From NCBI RefSeq assembly GCF_004211955.1, contig NZ_RHJI01000009.1, positions 1 to 64,000 of the forward strand: a DNA stretch of 64,000 nt, in the 5' to 3' direction. Shown here piece after piece: positions 9,785 through 19,482 of the stretch. Made by a program: the position numbers and the translations under genes. Under the pieces are notes generated by a model. The model did not search any database. It worked only from the letters and a program-made list of their open reading frames with translations, and was not told the DNA's origin. The number at the start of each line of letters is the position of its first letter. The first letter of the stretch is position 1. Source of the DNA: Escherichia sp. E1V33. Lineage in GTDB: Bacteria > Pseudomonadota > Gammaproteobacteria > Enterobacterales > Enterobacteriaceae.

Positions 9785-9824
9785 AAAAAAAAGCCCGAAC
9801 GAAAGTTCGGGCTTGTCTTTTTAT
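9785..9824. terminator. Two-way terminator shared by micC and ydbK
   Basis: AAGCCCGAAC (9791-9800), loop GAAA, GTTCGGGCTT (9805-9814) is flanked by an A-run on the left and a T-rich run on the right, so it can end both ydbK (plus) and micC (minus). Confidence 0.9.
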
Positions 9825-9894
9825 TCGTTGGAAAAACATTAGTAATGCAACGACCCAACCTAAAATAAAATCCGTGACAATAAAGGCATATAAC
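9785..9894 (-). ncRNA. micC: MicC small regulatory RNA
   Basis: The minus strand from 9894 begins GTTATATGCCTTTATTGTCAC, which matches the 5' end of E. coli MicC; this segment base-pairs with the ompC leader to repress translation with Hfq. The RNA is about 110 nt and ends in a hairpin (9791-9814) with a T-run. It is transcribed away from ompN, as in K-12. The middle differs somewhat from the K-12 sequence I recall, but the pairing region and terminator are kept. Confidence 0.93.
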
Positions 9895-10122
9895 CCGCGC
9901 AGAATAACTCATGTATTATTAAATGTATAATTTTTATTTTGTATGAATCTCCAGCAACACATTCATCAAACTTATTACCATTTCCACAGAATTATTTGAT
10001 TAAGGTTTTACTTAAGGCGTAACAAATGATATTTATCTGCTGACTGAACTTCTCCTTTAGGATGTTTTCATTCCCCAAACGGGGAAAATTAAAGCAAATA
10101 AAATAACTAAAGGATTTATTCA

Positions 10123-11241
10123 ATGAAAAGCAAAGTACTGGCGCTCTTAATTCCTGCCCTGCTCGCCGCAGGTGCTGCACATGCAGCAGAAATTTATAAT
10201 AAAGACGGTAATAAATTAGACCTGTACGGCAAAGTCGATGGCCTGCATTATTTTTCTGATAATGCGAATAGTGATGGCGATCAAACTTATGTGCGTTTTG
10301 GTTTTAAAGGCGAAACTCAAATTACCGATCAACTGGTCGGTTATGGCCAGTGGGAATATAACGTTCAGGCTAATGGCTCTGAAAATGATAAAGGCGACTC
10401 CTGGACTCGTCTGGCATTTGCCGGTCTGAAATTTGGTGACTTCGGTTCATTTGACTATGGTCGTAATTATGGCGTGATGTACGACATCGAAGGCTGGACT
10501 GATATGCTGCCTGAATTCGGTGGCGACTCTTATACCAAAGCCGATAACTATATGACCGGTCGTGCAAACGGCGTCGCGACCTACCGTAACACCGATTTCT
10601 TCGGTCTGGTTGATGGCCTGGACTTTGCGTTACAGTATCAGGGAGCGAACGAAAACCAGGTTAGCCATGAGCAAGAAGGTACTGCAAACGGTAGCGATCG
10701 TAATATTAAGAATGCCAATGGCGACGGTTTCGGTATCTCCTCTACCTACGATTTAGGTATGGGTGTGAGCCTTGGTGCTGCGTATACCAGTTCTGATCGT
10801 ACCAACCAACAGGCTGAATTCTCTACTGCAAAAGGCGATAAGGCTGACGCATGGACGGCTGGGGCAAAATACGATGCTCACAATATCTACCTTGCAACCA
10901 TGTACTCTGAAACCCGTAACATGACGCCTTACGGCAATTCAGCAAATACGATTGCCAACAAAACCCAGAACTTTGAAGTTACGGCCCAGTATCAGTTTGA
11001 TTTTGGCCTGCGTCCAGCTGTCTCCTTCCTGATGTCTAAAGGCAGCGATTTGGTCGGTACTGATGGCGATAAAGATCTGGTTAAATACGCCGATGTTGGT
11101 GCAACATATTATTTCAACAAAAACATGTCCACCTATGTTGATTATAAAATCAACCTGCTTGATGAGGATGACAGCTTCTACGCTGCGAACGGTATCTCTA
11201 CCGATGATATCGTTGCTTTAGGTCTGGTATACCAGTTTTAA
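10123..11241 (+). CDS. ompN: OmpN, general diffusion porin of the OmpC/OmpF family
   Basis: 372 residues with a 21-residue signal peptide ([21 protein letters not shown]) and mature start [17 protein letters not shown], as in OmpN/OmpC/OmpF. It has the trimeric porin signatures ([20 protein letters not shown]) and ends in the C-terminal phenylalanine needed for barrel assembly. Transmembrane strands are conserved, but external loops differ clearly from K-12 OmpN, including extra or replaced loop residues around 180-260. In K-12 OmpN is poorly expressed. It is divergent from micC, followed by its own terminator. Confidence 0.92.
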   Translation: MKSKVLALLIPALLAAGAAHAAEIYNKDGNKLDLYGKVDGLHYFSDNANSDGDQTYVRFGFKGETQITDQLVGYGQWEYNVQANGSENDKGDSWTRLAFAGLKFGDFGSFDYGRNYGVMYDIEGWTDMLPEFGGDSYTKADNYMTGRANGVATYRNTDFFGLVDGLDFALQYQGANENQVSHEQEGTANGSDRNIKNANGDGFGISSTYDLGMGVSLGAAYTSSDRTNQQAEFSTAKGDKADAWTAGAKYDAHNIYLATMYSETRNMTPYGNSANTIANKTQNFEVTAQYQFDFGLRPAVSFLMSKGSDLVGTDGDKDLVKYADVGATYYFNKNMSTYVDYKINLLDEDDSFYAANGISTDDIVALGLVYQF

Positions 11242-11249
11242 TCTTGCCT

Positions 11250-11274
11250 GCCCGCCGTTTGGCGGGCTTTTTCT
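11250..11274 (+). terminator. ompN terminator
   Basis: GCCCGCC, loop GTTT, GGCGGGC followed by TTTTTC just after the stop codon. Confidence 0.92.
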
Positions 11275-11299
11275 TCATATTTCTCCTCCCTTGATCTAA

Positions 11300-11815
<516 letters not shown>

Positions 11816-11822
11816 CACTAAC

Positions 11823-11850
11823 GCCCGCAGATTGCTGCGGGCTTTTTGAT
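11823..11850 (+). terminator. uspF terminator
   Basis: GCCCGCAG, loop ATTG, CTGCGGGC then TTTTTG directly after the uspF stop. Confidence 0.9.
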
Positions 11851-11990
11851 TCATTTCGCAAATGTGCTGACATTTTCCCCTCTAATCCGTACCATACACG
11901 CCACAGTTTTTATATCAGATTTCTTATGCTGGGCGTTCCGGCATGACGCATACTCTTCTGATGCCATATAACGAATTGAGTCGCTATTAA

Positions 11991-12926
11991 ATGTCGCAAA
12001 ATCAAGAAATTAGCAAGAAAGAACAATACAATCTCAACAAATTACAAAAACGTCTGCGTCGTAACGTGGGCGAAGCCATTGCTGACTTCAATATGATTGA
12101 AGAAGGCGATCGCATCATGGTTTGCCTCTCTGGGGGTAAAGACAGCTATACCATGCTGGAGATCCTGCGTAATTTGCAGCAAAGCGCGCCAATCAATTTC
12201 TCGCTGGTTGCCGTTAACCTTGACCAGAAACAGCCAGGCTTCCCGGAACACGTTCTGCCGGAGTATCTCGAAAAGCTGGGCGTTGAGTATAAGATTGTTG
12301 AAGAGAATACTTACGGGATCGTAAAAGAGAAAATCCCTGAAGGAAAAACCACCTGCTCGCTCTGCTCTCGTCTGCGTCGCGGTATCCTTTATCGCACCGC
12401 AACAGAACTGGGTGCCACGAAAATCGCCCTGGGCCACCACCGCGACGACATTCTGCAAACGCTGTTCTTAAATATGTTCTACGGCGGCAAGATGAAAGGT
12501 ATGCCACCGAAACTGATGAGCGATGATGGCAAACATATCGTGATTCGTCCGCTGGCCTACTGCCGCGAAAAAGATATTCAACGCTTTGCCGATGCAAAAG
12601 CGTTCCCGATTATTCCGTGCAACCTGTGCGGTTCACAGCCTAACCTGCAACGCCAGGTGATTGCTGACATGCTGCGTGACTGGGATAAACGTTATCCGGG
12701 GCGTATCGAGACAATGTTCAGCGCGATGCAAAATGTGGTGCCGTCGCATCTGTGCGATACCAACCTGTTCGATTTCAAAGGCATTACCCACGGTTCTGAA
12801 GTGGTTAACGGGGGCGATCTGGCCTTCGACCGTGAAGAGATCCCACTGCAACCCGCCGGCTGGCAGCCAGAAGAAGACGAAAATCAGCTGGATGAACTGC
12901 GGCTGAATGTGGTTGAAGTAAAATAA
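11991..12926 (+). CDS. ttcA: tRNA 2-thiocytidine biosynthesis protein TtcA
   Basis: 311 residues, iron-sulfur dependent, catalysing thiolation of cytidine 32 in certain tRNAs. The ATP-binding PP-loop SGGKDS is at 47-52, and the cluster cysteines are in TCSLCSR (Cys122, Cys125) and PCNLCG (near 222). In K-12 the Rac prophage sits in the 5' part of this gene. Here the N-terminus [18 protein letters not shown] reads straight through and no prophage follows, so the gene appears to be in its ancestral uninterrupted state. Confidence 0.97.
   Translation: MSQNQEISKKEQYNLNKLQKRLRRNVGEAIADFNMIEEGDRIMVCLSGGKDSYTMLEILRNLQQSAPINFSLVAVNLDQKQPGFPEHVLPEYLEKLGVEYKIVEENTYGIVKEKIPEGKTTCSLCSRLRRGILYRTATELGATKIALGHHRDDILQTLFLNMFYGGKMKGMPPKLMSDDGKHIVIRPLAYCREKDIQRFADAKAFPIIPCNLCGSQPNLQRQVIADMLRDWDKRYPGRIETMFSAMQNVVPSHLCDTNLFDFKGITHGSEVVNGGDLAFDREEIPLQPAGWQPEEDENQLDELRLNVVEVK
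12015..12043. other. Unoccupied Rac prophage attachment site within ttcA
   Basis: The segment coding for KKEQYNLNK near the ttcA start corresponds to the region where Rac integrates in K-12, as I recall the junction sequence. No integrase or prophage genes lie between ttcA and uspF. The exact core length is not verified. Confidence 0.6.
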
Positions 12927-12936
12927 TCAGGATAAC

Positions 12937-12960
12937 GCCCGATGCGTAAGATTATCGGGC
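12937..12960 (+). terminator. Possible ttcA terminator hairpin
   Basis: GCCCGAT and ATCGGGC pair across a ten-base loop shortly after the ttcA stop; only a weak T-rich tract follows. Confidence 0.5.
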
Positions 12961-12972
12961 TACTCTTATGCA

Positions 12973-13007
12973 TGCCGGATAAGACGCGGCCAGCGTCACA
13001 TCCGGCA
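12973..13007. repeat. REP element
   Basis: TGCCGGATAAGACGCGGCC ... ATCCGGCA is a REP palindrome between ttcA and the convergent dbpA. Confidence 0.85.
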
Positions 13008-13044
13008 AGATGTTTAGCCTTGCATCAGACAAATCAACATTTCG

Positions 13045-14418
13045 TTATTTTAACAACCGTACCCGGCAAGTTTTTCCTTTAATCTTGCCGCCCTGTAACT
13101 GCTTCCATGTCTTATGAGCAACAGCCTGTCGCACTGCGACATAGACATGCGCTGGGTGCACGGTGATTTTGCCAATATCCGCGCCATCAAGCCCGATATC
13201 TCCTGTCAGCGCGCCTAATACATCACCCGGACGCATTTTGGCTTTTTTCCCGCCATCGATACACAACGTTGCCATTTCTGCCTCCAGCGGCACAATGTCC
13301 CTGCTGGCTGGCGGCGTTTGCCAGTTAAGTTTCATCTGCAACATGTCGGCAATGATATTGGCACGCTGTGCCTCTTCAGGCGCACAGAAACTGATCGCCA
13401 GACCGCTATTTCCTGCACGCGCCGTACGCCCAATACGATGCACATGAACTTCAGGGTCCCAGGCCAGCTCAAAGTTCACCACCAGCTCAAGCGATTTAAT
13501 ATCCAGACCACGCGCAGCGACATCGGTCGCAACCAGCACGCGGGCGCTACCGTTGGCAAAACGTACCAGTGTCTGATCGCGATCGCGTTGCTCCAGATCG
13601 CCATGTAACGACAATGCGCTTTGCCCTACTTCATTAAGCGCGTCACACACAGCCTGGCAATCTTTTTTGGTGTTACAAAACACCACACAAGACGATGGCT
13701 GATGCAAACTTAATAACCGTTGCAACAACGGAATTTTGCCCTTGCTGGATGTCTCATAAAATTGTTGTTCAATAGGCGGCAGAGCATCTGTTGTGTCTAT
13801 TTCAATCGCCAGGGGCTCTCGTTGTACACGACCGCTAATCGCGGCGATCGCTTCCGGCCAGGTGGCAGAGAAGAGAAGCGTCTGGCGAGAAGCTGGCGCA
13901 AAACCGATGACTTCATCAATTGCGTCGCTAAACCCCATATCCAACATACGGTCGGCTTCATCCATTACCAACGTATTCAACGCATCTAACGAAACAGTGC
14001 CTTTTTGCAGGTGATCCAGCAAACGCCCCGGCGTCGCCACGATGATATGCGGCGCGTGTTGCAGTGAATCGCGCTGAATGCCAAATGGCTGACCGCCGCA
14101 TAAGGTCAAGATTTTTGTATTTGGCAGAAAACGCGCCAGCCGACGTAACTCGCCTGCGACTTGATCCGCCAGTTCTCGAGTCGGACACAGCACTAAAGCC
14201 TGAGTCTGAAACAGCGAAGCATCAATTTGCTGTAACAATCCGAGTCCAAATGCCGCAGTTTTTCCGCTGCCGGTTTTCGCCTGCACGCGAACATCTTTTC
14301 CGGCAAGGATCGCCGGAAGCGCAGCAGCCTGCACCGGTGTCATGGTTAAGTAACCCAACTCATTAAGGTTAGTGAGCTGGGCGGGAGGCAAAACGTTCAG
14401 GGTAGAAAAAGCGGTCAC
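13045..14418 (-). CDS. dbpA: ATP-dependent RNA helicase DbpA
   Basis: 457 residues, a DEAD-box helicase that acts on hairpin 92 of 23S rRNA in late 50S subunit assembly. Visible motifs are Q-motif region, Walker A AKTGSGKT, PTRELA, DEAD in VMDEADRM, SAT in FSATWP and HRIGRTARAG. A C-terminal RNA-recognition domain (KMRPGDVLGALTG onwards) gives rRNA specificity. The start codon is GTG (complement of 14416-14418), as in K-12. Its mRNA would end near the REP element. Confidence 0.97.
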   Translation of the reverse strand: MTAFSTLNVLPPAQLTNLNELGYLTMTPVQAAALPAILAGKDVRVQAKTGSGKTAAFGLGLLQQIDASLFQTQALVLCPTRELADQVAGELRRLARFLPNTKILTLCGGQPFGIQRDSLQHAPHIIVATPGRLLDHLQKGTVSLDALNTLVMDEADRMLDMGFSDAIDEVIGFAPASRQTLLFSATWPEAIAAISGRVQREPLAIEIDTTDALPPIEQQFYETSSKGKIPLLQRLLSLHQPSSCVVFCNTKKDCQAVCDALNEVGQSALSLHGDLEQRDRDQTLVRFANGSARVLVATDVAARGLDIKSLELVVNFELAWDPEVHVHRIGRTARAGNSGLAISFCAPEEAQRANIIADMLQMKLNWQTPPASRDIVPLEAEMATLCIDGGKKAKMRPGDVLGALTGDIGLDGADIGKITVHPAHVYVAVRQAVAHKTWKQLQGGKIKGKTCRVRLLK

Positions 14419-14447
14419 AATCTATTCTCGTGGTCATCAGCGCAAAG

Positions 14448-14618
14448 TTAGCAAGCGCGTATCCTCGCAGATCTACGCTCACGTTGCGACAATTTAATCG
14501 GTTCTTCATCAGGCGGTGGGTCGGGCATAGGTTGTGGACGAGGGATTGGATCGGGTACTGGGACGGGATCGCCAGGAATCGGTTCAGGGACAGGAATTTG
14601 CAAATAAATGAGTGTCAT
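14448..14618 (-). CDS. ynaL: Small proline-rich protein YnaL
   Basis: A 56-residue open frame starting MTLIYLQIPVPEPIPGDPV. The centre alternates proline with small or acidic residues (PVPVPDPIPRPQP), then a basic tail (RERRSARIRAC). It matches my memory of the E. coli small protein YnaL, found in small-protein surveys. A tandem ATGATG gives two possible starts (14621 and 14618); AAGGGA is better spaced for 14618. It lies between fnrS and dbpA on the same strand, 30 bases before the dbpA GTG. No function is known. The TonB-like Pro-rich pattern is a likeness only. Confidence 0.75.
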   Translation of the reverse strand: MTLIYLQIPVPEPIPGDPVPVPDPIPRPQPMPDPPPDEEPIKLSQRERRSARIRAC

Positions 14619-14678
14619 CATATTTCCCTTTGGTCATTGGGTCGACTCTTAAAGGGTAGACGTTGACAGATAACAGGC

Positions 14679-14800
14679 AAAAAAAAGCCGACTTATCTAA
14701 GTCGGCGTCGTACGAATCAATTGTGCTATGCAGTAATTCAAAAAAGGAAGTAAGACAATATGGAGCGCAACGCCCATCGCTTGACGTTGCATTCACCTGC
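14679..14800 (-). ncRNA. fnrS: FnrS, anaerobically induced small RNA
   Basis: The minus strand from 14800 (GCAGGTGAATGCAACGTC...) to the T-run ending at 14679 is exactly 122 nt, the known length of FnrS. It contains the unpaired TCTTACTTCC target-binding region and a strong terminator (GCCGACTTA ... TAAGTCGGC plus eight T). FnrS is made under anaerobiosis and, with Hfq, represses mRNAs of aerobic metabolism such as sodB and maeA. A -10 hexamer CAATAT sits at 14808-14813. Confidence 0.96.
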
Positions 14801-14835
14801 GTGAAAGATATTGCCCTGAATGGGTAGAGAGTTTA

Positions 14836-14849
14836 TTGACCTCGCTCAA
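14836..14849 (-). promoter_or_regulatory. FNR box of the fnrS promoter
   Basis: TTGAG-CGAG-GTCAA fits TTGAT-N4-ATCAA with two changes. Its centre is about 42 bases upstream of the fnrS start, the class II activator position. Confidence 0.85.
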
Positions 14850-14895
14850 ACTTTACGGCGTTTTTGTATACAGAAACCCGGAGAAATTGCTTTTG

Positions 14896-15900
<1,005 letters not shown>

Positions 15901-16135
15901 TTATTTTGTAGTCTAGTCTTCTGGTCATCTTACGCAACATCTCCTCACCCCATTCCCCTGAAATGATTAATAAAATCCTGTCAAAACAAAATACAGAAAG
16001 CAAAATACTTTTCATGATTAGAAAGGGGGTAAAGTGTTAAATAGCGTCTATCATTATCAGAATTATCTGATCATTTTTCGTGGCATTTTTGCGATCAGAT
16101 AACAATAGAAAATTGATAAAAATAACGGGATTTCA

Positions 16136-17368
16136 ATGACTACGCACAACTTCAATACCCTGGACTTATTAACCAGTCCTGTCTGGATCGTTTCCCCCTT
16201 CGAGGAACGGTTAATTTATGCCAATAGCGCAGCGCAACTGTTGATGCAAGAACTCACTTTTAGTCAGCTACGAACCGGCCTCTATTCCGTCTCCTCTCAA
16301 AACGAACTACCAAAATATCTCGTAGACCTGCATAACCAGCTCGATATTGTAGAAATTCTCACGGTCAAGCGTAGTGGTGAAGAGACAGCACTAAGCTGTC
16401 GGTTGACCCTCAAAGAGATTAGTGATTCTGGGGAAGTGATTATATTTGAAGGACTGGAGACACCCGCAAGTCTGGGCTTAAAAGCCAGCCGCTCTGCAAA
16501 TTATCAGCGTAAAAAACAAGGGTTTTATGCGCGTTTTTTTCTGACTAATTCCGCGCCAATGCTGTTGATAGATCCCTCGCGTGATGGCCAAATTGTCGAC
16601 GCCAATGTGGCCGCACTCAATTTCTATGGCTATAACCATGAAACAATCTGTCAGAAACACACCTGGGAAATTAATATTCTTGGGCGTCGCGTGATGCCTG
16701 TCATGCATGAAATTTCGCGTTTACCCGGCGGGCATAAGCCACTTAACTTTGTGCATAAATTGGCCGATGGCTCCACTCGCCATGTGCAAACTTATGCCGG
16801 GCCAATTGAGATTTATGGCGACAAGTTAATGTTATGCATCGTACATGATATTACCGAGCAAAAAAGGCTGGAACAACAACTGGAACACGCTGCTCACCAT
16901 GACGCGTTGACGGGATTACTTAACCGCCGACAATTTTATCACATCACCGAGCAAGGCCAAATGCAGCATCTCGCAATCGCTCAGGATTACAGTTTGTTGC
17001 TTATCGACACCGATCGTTTTAAGCATATTAATGACCTGTACGGTCACCAGAAAGGTGACGAAGTTTTATGCGCATTGGCACGTACGCTCGAAAGCTGCGC
17101 TCGCAAAGGCGATATGGTGTTTCGGTGGGGAGGTGAAGAGTTCGTCTTATTATTACCCAGAACCCCGCTGGATACCGCAATTTCTCTCGCTGAAACTATC
17201 CGATTGAGCGTGGCAAAAGTGAGTATCTCTGGCCTACCGCGTTTTACGGTCAGCATTGGCGTGGCACATCACGAAGGCAATGAAGGCATCGATGAACTGT
17301 TTAAACGCGTAGATGATGCGTTGTATCGGGCGAAAAATGATGGACGCAACCGCGTACTGGCGGCTTGA
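16136..17368 (+). CDS. dgcM: Diguanylate cyclase DgcM (curli/biofilm control)
   Basis: 410 residues. There are two N-terminal PAS-like regions (about 5-110 and 140-250) and a C-terminal GGDEF domain starting near HDALTGLLNRRQFY. The active motif GGEEF (FRWGGEEFVLLLP, near 332) is intact, so cyclic di-GMP synthesis is expected. In E. coli DgcM works with PdeR and MlrA to switch on csgD and curli. No membrane segment is seen, so it is cytoplasmic. It converges with smrA, whose stop lies 30 bases beyond. Confidence 0.96.
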   Translation: MTTHNFNTLDLLTSPVWIVSPFEERLIYANSAAQLLMQELTFSQLRTGLYSVSSQNELPKYLVDLHNQLDIVEILTVKRSGEETALSCRLTLKEISDSGEVIIFEGLETPASLGLKASRSANYQRKKQGFYARFFLTNSAPMLLIDPSRDGQIVDANVAALNFYGYNHETICQKHTWEINILGRRVMPVMHEISRLPGGHKPLNFVHKLADGSTRHVQTYAGPIEIYGDKLMLCIVHDITEQKRLEQQLEHAAHHDALTGLLNRRQFYHITEQGQMQHLAIAQDYSLLLIDTDRFKHINDLYGHQKGDEVLCALARTLESCARKGDMVFRWGGEEFVLLLPRTPLDTAISLAETIRLSVAKVSISGLPRFTVSIGVAHHEGNEGIDELFKRVDDALYRAKNDGRNRVLAA

Positions 17369-17398
17369 TATTTTCAATAGCGCGGAAGCGTCAATGAA

Positions 17399-17962
17399 TT
17401 ATCGACTGCGTTTAGCGTGACGCTCCCAGTTTTCTTGTTTCGCCTGCGCTGTTTTACGCAGTGCAACGTAACACGCCCCGCTGCCGCCATGATGCGGTAG
17501 CGCGGTGCAATAAGCTTGTACGTCATCAAACTCTGTCAGCCAACGTGCGACATAACTACGGACAATGTTGGCATGAGATTTATCTTCCCTGCCTTTGCCA
17601 TGAATAATCAGCACATTACGCAAACCATCCACCCGCGCCTGATGAATAAAACTAAACACCATTTTGCGGCACTCTTCCACCGACTGGCGAAGTAAATTCA
17701 GACTAGCCTGTTGCGGATATTTGCCGCTGCGTAGTTTATCGATCACCCCATGTTGCAAGCCTTCCCGACGAAACTCCAGTGGCTGATTTAGCGGGATGAT
17801 GTCGAGAAATCCAGTGGTGAGGAAATTATCAAGTTGCAGCGTGTCTATACGCTGCGGCGCACGTTGGTTACGCACAGGATGCCAGTGGACATCAGTAGCG
17901 CGCTTCAGTGGTTGGACATCTTCCATGGCGTCAAGAAACAGCGATTTGTCGTCAAGGTTCAT
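17399..17962 (-). CDS. smrA: SmrA, Smr-domain endonuclease-like protein
   Basis: 187 residues from the ATG at 17962, preceded by GGAGG; an upstream in-frame extension to 18049 has no start signal. The C-terminal Smr domain shows the family motifs NVLIIHGKGR and PHHGGSGACYVAL. E. coli SmrA has been reported to bind DNA and have nicking endonuclease activity. The N-terminal half (LDNFLTTGFLDIIPLNQPLEFRREG) is typical of YdaL proteins. Confidence 0.94.
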   Translation of the reverse strand: MNLDDKSLFLDAMEDVQPLKRATDVHWHPVRNQRAPQRIDTLQLDNFLTTGFLDIIPLNQPLEFRREGLQHGVIDKLRSGKYPQQASLNLLRQSVEECRKMVFSFIHQARVDGLRNVLIIHGKGREDKSHANIVRSYVARWLTEFDDVQAYCTALPHHGGSGACYVALRKTAQAKQENWERHAKRSR

Positions 17963-18418
17963 GTAACCTCCTATGTACCTTCGCACGTCGTGATTCAGAC
18001 GGGTTAATTGTTCATACATCTGATACTTGCTGCATCGTTCACTTCGCAAGTTGAAACAACATCTGGTTCTATACCAGCGAGTCTCCCCGCAGGCGGGGCA
18101 TTTTATACCAGCCTGGTTGCAGTATCGAACAGTTTAGGTCGGGAGTGAGCCTGCACAGGCCCTAATTAAGGCGATTTCTCCATCACATGAACCAATATAT
18201 GATGAAGGTAATTCGTTGCACCTCGCCTGAAATATACTTAAGCAAGCTATTCGGCAATTTGTTTAAACGCTGCTCAGGTTAATCACCCGCTAAATTCACC
18301 AGTCGATTAACGATGCATGATTATTCAATCACGAGATGAACGGCTTAACTTATATTTTCGTGAAATCTGTCACTGAAGAAAATTGGCAACTGATGGGCAA
18401 AACCGTTATAACACTGTC
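17963..18418. other. Intergenic region between smrA and mcaS
   Basis: About 455 bases without a supportable gene. It holds the smrA promoter region, a strong GC hairpin (CCCCGC, AG, GCGGGG at 18085-18098) followed by CATTTTAT, which looks like a small terminator, and the CRP-like site just before mcaS. In K-12 the abgR gene begins on the far side of mcaS; no abgR sequence is recognised here. Confidence 0.6.
18360..18373 (+). promoter_or_regulatory. CRP-like site upstream of mcaS
   Basis: GTGA-N6-TCAC (18360-18373) is a perfect match to the CRP core half-sites. It is centred about 52 bases before the predicted mcaS start. McaS is known to be CRP-activated. A -10 hexamer TATAAC is at 18407-18412. 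Confidence 0.65.
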
Positions 18419-18511
18419 ACCGGCTGACAGGAAGCAGGCCGGATTCAAGACGCGGATGCACTGCTGTGTGTACTGTAGAGTCTGGCGGATGTCGACAGAC
18501 TCTATTTTTTT
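18419..18511 (+). ncRNA. mcaS: McaS small regulatory RNA (IsrA)
   Basis: Positions 18419-18511 read ACCGG..., then GACGCGGATGCACTGCTGTG, and end in a terminator (TAGAGTCTG 18476-18484 pairing with CAGACTCTA 18496-18504, then seven T). This matches K-12 McaS in sequence, length (about 93-95 nt) and place next to smrA. McaS represses csgD, activates flhD and pgaA, and titrates CsrA. The 5' stem-loop differs from K-12 in a few bases. Confidence 0.92.
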
Positions 18512-18529
18512 ATTCATTTATTTGCATTG

Positions 18530-18762
18530 CAGATAACCACATTCTCGCCGGAGTCGGGAAAAGTAACGAAGCGGCAGCCGCATATCGCGGGGAAATCCAC
18601 TTCAGCGCTATCGATAAAACCGGACGCTGGTCCAGGTACCTATTATTCATTAGTCTTACCGTACCCTCTTATCTTCTTGTGGTATGGCTGCGAATGTTGC
18701 TGACGTGGTATCTTGTCGGCCTGCTGATTAGCCTGGGGGTTATTTACCCACATTTATCTTAA
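18530..18762 (+). pseudogene. abgT: Remnant of abgT (p-aminobenzoyl-glutamate transporter)
   Basis: Two fragments of AbgT are fused. The first, in one frame, reads ILAGVGKSNEAAAAYRGEIHFSAID, resembling the internal AbgT stretch LLSGISTEAAAAFNPQMHVSVID. The second begins GTYYSLVLPYPLIFL in a shifted frame, then returns to the first frame as LVVWLRMLLTWYLVGLL and IYPHLS, the AbgT C-terminus. So most of the gene is deleted and the rest carries a frameshift. The remnant ends 10 bases before ogt, the same neighbour as in K-12. abgR, abgA and abgB are not found. The comparison is with AbgT recalled from K-12. Confidence 0.82.
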
Positions 18763-18772
18763 GAGAGAACGG

Positions 18773-19288
18773 ATGCTGAAATTACTTGAAGAAAAAATTG
18801 CCACGCCACTGGGTCCACTGTGGGTGATTTGCGATGAACAATTTCGTCTGCGGGCAGTTGAGTGGGAAGAGTATAGCGATCGCATGGTGCAATTGCTGGA
18901 CATCCATTATCGCAAAGAAGGTTATGAGCGTATTTCTGCCACCAATCCCGGCGGGTTAAGCGATAAACTTCGTGATTATTTTGCCGGTAATCTAAGCATT
19001 ATTGATTCCCTACCCACCGCCACCGGCGGCACGCCATTTCAACGGGAAGTATGGAAAACGCTTCGCACTATCCCGTGTGGACAGGTAATGCATTACGGTC
19101 AACTGGCAGAACAACTAGGCCGCCCTGGGGCCGCGCGTGCCGTCGGCGCAGCCAACGGTGCAAACCCGATCAGTATTGTTGTGCCTTGTCACCGGGTCAT
19201 TGGCCGAAACGGCACGATGACAGGATATGCAGGCGGAGTGCAGCGAAAAGAGTGGTTATTGCGCCATGAAGGTTATCTTTTACTGTAA
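18773..19288 (+). CDS. ogt: Ogt, O6-alkylguanine-DNA alkyltransferase
   Basis: 171 residues, the constitutive methylated-DNA repair protein. It transfers alkyl groups from O6-guanine or O4-thymine to its own cysteine. The active site PCHRV is present with acceptor Cys139. The DNA-binding helix region [23 protein letters not shown] is intact. A GAGAGAACGG site precedes the ATG. The gene directly follows the abgT remnant, so it may now use a promoter within that remnant. Confidence 0.97.
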   Translation: MLKLLEEKIATPLGPLWVICDEQFRLRAVEWEEYSDRMVQLLDIHYRKEGYERISATNPGGLSDKLRDYFAGNLSIIDSLPTATGGTPFQREVWKTLRTIPCGQVMHYGQLAEQLGRPGAARAVGAANGANPISIVVPCHRVIGRNGTMTGYAGGVQRKEWLLRHEGYLLL

Positions 19289-19449
19289 ACATTAAGCAAT
19301 TTGTGCCTGCTTGTTCACACTTTTACGTAAAGTTACCCTTAACAATCTAAGGTTTTTCAATTAGATAGACATAAATTTACATCTATTATCGGAATTCTCC
19401 GCTGTTAAGGTTTGCTTAGACTTACTTGCTCCCTAAAAAGATGTTAAAA

Positions 19450-19463
19450 TTGACAAATATCAA
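19450..19463 (+). promoter_or_regulatory. FNR box, autoregulation of fnr
   Basis: TTGAC-AAAT-ATCAA lies 20 bases before the fnr ATG. In K-12 FNR represses its own gene from a site overlapping the transcription start. Confidence 0.85.
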
Positions 19464-19482
19464 TTACGGCTTGAGCAGACCT

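Noticed and set aside
12633..12851. Several long antisense frames in ttcA, ydbK, ycjT, puuB and other genes
   Set aside because: They are opposite-strand shadows of conserved coding sequence, without start signals or known relatives.
18336..18536. 66-codon frame on the plus strand
   Set aside because: It spans the mcaS promoter, RNA and terminator; the sRNA explains the sequence and no ribosome site is present.
18466..18762. 98-codon frame that looks like a small two-span membrane protein
   Set aside because: Its start lies inside mcaS, and its body is AbgT fragments; treated as a pseudogene remnant.
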